In this document: positions 13,125 through 16,544 of the stretch, piece after piece
How the letters are laid out: every line of letters begins with the position of its first letter
Numbering within the stretch: the first letter of the stretch is position 1
Source of the DNA: Spirochaetota bacterium
Lineage (GTDB): Bacteria > Spirochaetota > Spirochaetia > Treponematales > Treponemataceae
Reading direction: 5' to 3'
NCBI GenBank assembly: GCA_029571425.1
Contig: JAKPSR010000153.1
Span: forward strand, 1-16,544
Length of the DNA stretch: 16,544 nucleotides
Program-made: the position numbers and the translations under genes
The notes under the pieces: model-generated
Told to the model about the DNA's origin: nothing
Seen by the model: the letters and a program-made list of their open reading frames with translations, nothing else
Database searches by the model: none

Positions 13125-14484
13125 AACGGAAACTAGCGACTCTCGCCCTGTCCCTCTGCGCGGCGGCGGCCCTCTGGGCGGAGGAAACCGCCGCCCCCAT
13201 CACGGTCACCGTCGACCGAGCCGTGGAGCTCGCGATGGAGAACAACATCCAGCTCCAGTCGAGCGCGATCGACCTACGCATCAAGGAGCGGTCGAAGAAG
13301 TACGCATTGAACGTCTTCATCCCGACGGTTCAGGCCACCGGCTCGCTGGTCAGGCAGAACAACGTCTCGAACCCCTACGCGCCGATTCTCTCACAGATAA
13401 TCCCGGGGTACGTCGAGGAAACCCCGTCGGAGTCCGACCATTGGATGGCATCCGCGGGCCTTTCCTTCGGCCTCAACCTGAACATGGCGCTGCTCGAGGG
13501 GCTTCGCGCGACGCGCCAAAACTACGACGCGGGAAAGCTTACCTACGAGCAGGCGCGCGCCCAAACCGAGCAAAACGTCCGTAAGGCGTTTTACGGCATC
13601 CTGCTCCAGGAAGGGTCCCTCGCCCTCGCGAAGGGGAAGCTGGCGGCGAGCGAGGACCGGATGAACCAAACGCGCATCAACTACTCGAACGGCCTCGTCC
13701 CCGAGCTCGTGTACCTCCAAACGCAGCTCGCCGTCGAGACGCAAAAGCCGGCTATCCGCGAGGCCGAGATCGCGCTTGACGAGCAGCGCAAGCTCTTCGC
13801 CTTCCTTATCGGGCTGCCCACCGACGCGACTATCGTGCTCGACGGGAAGATCGATCCCGAGATGAAAACCTTCGACGCCTCCTCTCTCGTCGAAGAGCAC
13901 CTCGCCGACCGCTTCGACATCGCCCTCCTCGCCAAGAACATCGAGATGATGGAAACCCAAATAAAGGCGACGAAGCTCCAAACCTACACCCCGAGCATCG
14001 CGCTGAGCCAGAGCTTTAGCCCGGTCAAATCGGACATTTCCTCCCCCTGGCTCGACAGCGACAGCTGGACGGACAATTCCGGCGCCTTCAGCATAACCCT
14101 CGCGTTCAACCTGACGAATATCCTCCCCTTCTCTCCCGCGGGCGTCGCACTCGCCGAGCAAAAGGACGCGGCGAGGAAGATCGAGCTCGCGCTCGCGCAG
14201 GCGAAGATCAACGCCCGCGTCGAGATCGAGGCTCTCGTGCAGAGGCTGGAGAAGGCGCGCACCTCGGTCGCCGCGATGGAGCTTAACGTGTCGATCGCGG
14301 AGAAGGCGTATCGCCTGACCGAGCAGGATACCGCGCGGGCACGATCGAGTACCTCGACCTCAAGGACGCCGAGAACGACCTACTGCAGGCCCGCCTAGGT
14401 GTCCTCACCGAGAAATTCAACTACCTCAACACGCTCCTCGACCTCGAGGCGGCGCTTAACGCAAAACTGAGCACGGAAAAATAA
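13121..14484 (+). CDS. TolC-like outer-membrane efflux protein, frameshifted near the 3' end
   Basis: The outer-membrane channel of a tripartite pump (BesC/TolC role). It begins with a Sec signal peptide (MKRKLATLALSLCAAAALWA, cleavage near residue 20), then long amphipathic helices typical of the OEP family (for example VDRAVELAMENNIQLQSSAI, and YSNGLVPELVYLQTQLAVE, the periplasmic tunnel repeat). As written the frame stops at 14398 (425 residues) with an 18-residue odd tail. Adding one base in the G-run at 14337-14339 restores TIEYLDLKDAENDLLQARLG and the rest of the second OEP repeat to TAA at 14484, for about 454 residues. The coding signal continues unbroken in the new frame and the next gene follows 10 nt after that stop. 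So this is either a sequencing error or a recent inactivating deletion. The ATG at 13121 has AAGGAG 6 nt upstream and overlaps the regulator's stop. Confidence 0.88.
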
Positions 14485-14494
14485 GGAGCAGACC

Positions 14495-15460
14495 ATGACA
14501 CGCCAAACGAAGATCAGGATACTGGCGGGAACCGCGGGATTCATACTTATCGCGGTCACCGTCTCGGCTTTCGTCGCCAAGGGGGCGAAGGCGCGCAAGG
14601 ACAAAGACAAGGACGATAAGGCGGAAACCGTTTTCGCCGTATCGACCACGACCGCGACGAAGGGAGAGCTCAAGGATTACCTTGAGTTCGGTGGCGACGT
14701 CGCCGCTAAGTCGAACGTCGACGTCCTCCCCGACGCAGCGGGCAAGGTCGCCGAGGTCAAGGTCCGCGTCGGCGACGAGGTCGCCAAGAACCAGGTCATC
14801 GCGACCGTCGACGCCTCGCGCCCGGGGATGAACTACGCGCTGAGCCCGGTCAAGGCCCCGATAAGCGGCACCGTCACCGCGGTCAACGTCGTAGCCGGGA
14901 GCATGGTCTCGCAGCAAGTCCCCGTCGCCAAGGTCGGAAAGATCGAGACGCTCGAGGTGTCGATGAACGTCCCGGAGCGGTACGTGTCCAAGATCAAGAA
15001 GGGACAGTCGGCAATGCTTCGGTTCGACGCCTATCCCGGCGAGGTCTTCCTCGCCACCATAACCGAGGTTAGCCCGGTGCTCGACCAGAGCTCGCGAACG
15101 ATGGCAGTCAAGCTGACCCCGACCCGCCAGGACCCGCGCGTCCGCGCGGGGATGTTCGCGCGCGTCAAGCTCATCACCGACGTGCGAACCGGCACCGTCA
15201 AGGTTCCCGCGGCCGCCGTCGTCAAGCGCTTTGACGAGGAATACGTGTTCGCGGTCGTCGCGGGCGAGGAAGGCAAGACCACCGTCTCGCGCCGCAAGGT
15301 TAAGCCCGGCATCCGGGTCGACGACAAAATCGAGATCCTCGAGGGTCTCGCGGCCGGCGAAGAGATCGTCGTCCGTGGCCAGACACTCCTCGAGGACGCG
15401 TCGACGGTCAACGTCGTGTCGCGCCTCGAGCCGCTTCCCGAGATGGAGAGCATGAAATGA
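14495..15460 (+). CDS. RND efflux periplasmic adaptor (MFP/HlyD family), hairpin-less, BesA-like
   Basis: A 321-residue adaptor linking the inner-membrane pump to the outer-membrane channel. An N-terminal hydrophobic segment (residues 8-27) without a lipobox Cys acts as anchor or uncleaved signal, followed by a Lys/Asp-rich stretch (29-42). The lipoyl half-motifs are GKVAEVKVRVGDEVAKNQVI (83-102) and APISGTVTAVNVVAGSMV (121-138), and then come beta-barrel and membrane-proximal domains (KVPAAAVVKR, GLAAGEEIVVRGQTLL). Only about 13-18 residues separate the lipoyl halves, where AcrA-type adaptors carry a long alpha-helical hairpin. This matches what is reported for Borrelia BesA. The ATG at 14495 has AAGGAG with 8-nt spacing, 10 nt after the restored TolC-like stop. 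Its own stop overlaps the pump start as ATGA. Confidence 0.93.
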   Translation: MTRQTKIRILAGTAGFILIAVTVSAFVAKGAKARKDKDKDDKAETVFAVSTTTATKGELKDYLEFGGDVAAKSNVDVLPDAAGKVAEVKVRVGDEVAKNQVIATVDASRPGMNYALSPVKAPISGTVTAVNVVAGSMVSQQVPVAKVGKIETLEVSMNVPERYVSKIKKGQSAMLRFDAYPGEVFLATITEVSPVLDQSSRTMAVKLTPTRQDPRVRAGMFARVKLITDVRTGTVKVPAAAVVKRFDEEYVFAVVAGEEGKTTVSRRKVKPGIRVDDKIEILEGLAAGEEIVVRGQTLLEDASTVNVVSRLEPLPEMESMK

Positions 15461-16544
15461 GCATATCCAAGACGGCCGTACAGCGGCCAACCACGGTCCT
15501 CATCATCTTCGTGATACTGACGGCGCTCGGTATCTACGCGACGACGGACCTTCCCCTCGATCTCCTTCCGGACATCGAGCTTCCGTACGTCGCGATATCG
15601 ACGTCATATCCCGGCGCCGGGCCCGAGGAGGTCGAGAAGCGCGTCTCGCGGCCAATGGAAAGCGTCATATCGGGCGTATCGGGAATCGAATACCTCGGCT
15701 CGAGCTCATCCACGGGGCAGAGCCTCGTGTACATGCAGCTCACCTACGGAAGCAACCTCGACGAGGCGATGAACGACATCCGGGCGAAGCTCGACTACGT
15801 TAAGGAACTGCTGCCCGACGACGTGTCCACGCCGATGATCTACAAGATGGACCCGAGCATGATCCCGATCATGTTCTACGCGATCAGCGGGAACCGCTCG
15901 CCCGAGGAGCTTCGCGCGTACGCGGACGACATGACCCCGAAGCTCGAGCAGATCGACGGCGTCGCGACGGCGTACCTGATGGGCGGACGCGAACGGGCCA
16001 TCGTCGTCGAGATACCGCGCGACCGCCTGCAGGCGTACAACCTGACGATCACCCAGATCGCCCAGCTCATCGGCGCGCAGAACATCCAGGTATCCGGCGG
16101 CACCATCACGGAAAGCGACCTCAACTACACGATCAGCACGGTCGGCGAGTACAAGTCGATCGACGACATCAAGAACACGGTCATCTCGTATAAGGTCGCC
16201 GGCGCCTCGGCCGGGGCGGGCGGGTACAACCCCGGATCGATCGCCACGATACGGCTTCGCGACATCGCGGACGTGTTCGATGGGTATAAGACCGAGGAAA
16301 CCACGTATTACCTAAACGGTAAGCCCTGCGTGCAGATGGCGATCCAAAAGCAGAGCGGGAAGAACTCCGTCCAAACGGCGCGCGCGGTCAAGAAGCGCAT
16401 CGCCCAACTCCAAAAGGAGGCGCCGAAGGACATCGAGATCATCGAGACCCACAACACGACCGACATCATCGAGCGGTCGGTAAGCAACGTCTCTTCGTCC
16501 GCCATACAGGGAGCCCTTCTCGCCGTCATCGTCCTCTTCGTGTT
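15457..16544 (+). CDS. RND-family multidrug efflux pump (AcrB/BesB-like), C-terminal part beyond window
   Basis: The inner-membrane proton-driven transporter of the tripartite pump. The visible 362 codons cover transmembrane helix 1 (about residues 10-30: TTVLIIFVILTALGIYATTD), the conserved LPLDLLPDIELPYVAISTSY and PGAGPEEVEKRVSRPME motifs, the first porter region and the start of helix 2 (about 345-362, SSAIQGALLAVIVLFV). Full-length pumps have about 1,030 residues, so roughly two thirds, including the proton-relay Asp residues of helix 4, lie outside. A Gly/Ala/Ser-rich stretch (AGASAGAGGYNPGS, about 249-262) lies in a porter-domain loop. The ATG at 15457 overlaps the adaptor stop by 4 nt. 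Gene order (channel, adaptor, pump) matches the Borrelia bes locus as I recall it. Substrates cannot be told from this part. Confidence 0.95.
   Translation, partial: MSISKTAVQRPTTVLIIFVILTALGIYATTDLPLDLLPDIELPYVAISTSYPGAGPEEVEKRVSRPMESVISGVSGIEYLGSSSSTGQSLVYMQLTYGSNLDEAMNDIRAKLDYVKELLPDDVSTPMIYKMDPSMIPIMFYAISGNRSPEELRAYADDMTPKLEQIDGVATAYLMGGRERAIVVEIPRDRLQAYNLTITQIAQLIGAQNIQVSGGTITESDLNYTISTVGEYKSIDDIKNTVISYKVAGASAGAGGYNPGSIATIRLRDIADVFDGYKTEETTYYLNGKPCVQMAIQKQSGKNSVQTARAVKKRIAQLQKEAPKDIEIIETHNTTDIIERSVSNVSSSAIQGALLAVIVLFV

Noticed and set aside
14325..14345. Programmed ribosomal frameshift as explanation of the TolC-like frame break
   Set aside because: No X-XXY-YYZ slippery heptamer or following stem is evident, and OEP genes are not known for it; a one-base indel in the G-run is simpler.
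14456..15490. 344-codon minus-strand open frame opposite the adaptor gene
   Set aside because: Same antisense pattern; the plus-strand gene has recognisable lipoyl and barrel motifs and overlaps its neighbours in operon fashion.

Overview
The window looks like chromosomal DNA of a GC-rich spirochaete, most likely Treponema-like. This is inferred from gene content, not from a marker gene. The clues are a spirochaete-style lipobox (LISC), a membrane class III nucleotide cyclase with a TPR-like tail, and an efflux locus ordered outer-membrane factor, hairpin-less adaptor, RND pump, as I recall for the Borrelia bes locus. Coding density is high, with strong AGGAGG-type ribosome binding sites, sigma70-like promoters with 17-nt spacers, and several ATGA overlaps. 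I see no tRNA, rRNA, insertion sequence, phage or CRISPR. The largest gap without a gene is about 250 nt.

Layout, left to right. Positions 1-2143 (minus strand) hold a cysteine-rich DUF3795 protein and a prolyl-tRNA synthetase cut by the left edge; each has its own promoter. A 252-nt AT-rich divergent region follows. Positions 2396-5992 (plus) hold a TPR-like lipoprotein and a membrane adenylate/guanylate cyclase, a plausible envelope-sensing and second-messenger pair. A bidirectional terminator (6026-6054) separates these from a minus-strand pair: a DUF368 undecaprenyl-phosphate translocase-like protein and, 2 nt downstream, a PutP-type sodium/proline symporter.

The control region 8498-8618 fires divergently into that pair and into a plus-strand operon (8619-10553) of a short YtrA-type GntR regulator, an ABC ATPase and an ABC permease. 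A strong terminator then precedes minus-strand thioredoxin (trxA) and a SpoU/TrmH-family RNA methyltransferase.

The right third is the most interesting part. Promoters at about 11794-11891 diverge into the methyltransferase and into a regulator that carries two complete TetR DNA-binding domains in one chain. A 26-bp perfect palindrome covers the regulator's predicted transcription start, and a 31-nt perfect inverted repeat lies between the two promoters. The regulator is translationally coupled to an RND efflux operon. In it the TolC-like gene has an apparent 1-nt frameshift near its 3' end, the adaptor lacks the usual alpha-hairpin, and the RND pump runs off the right edge. The likely picture is an autoregulated efflux operon with an unusual double-headed repressor.
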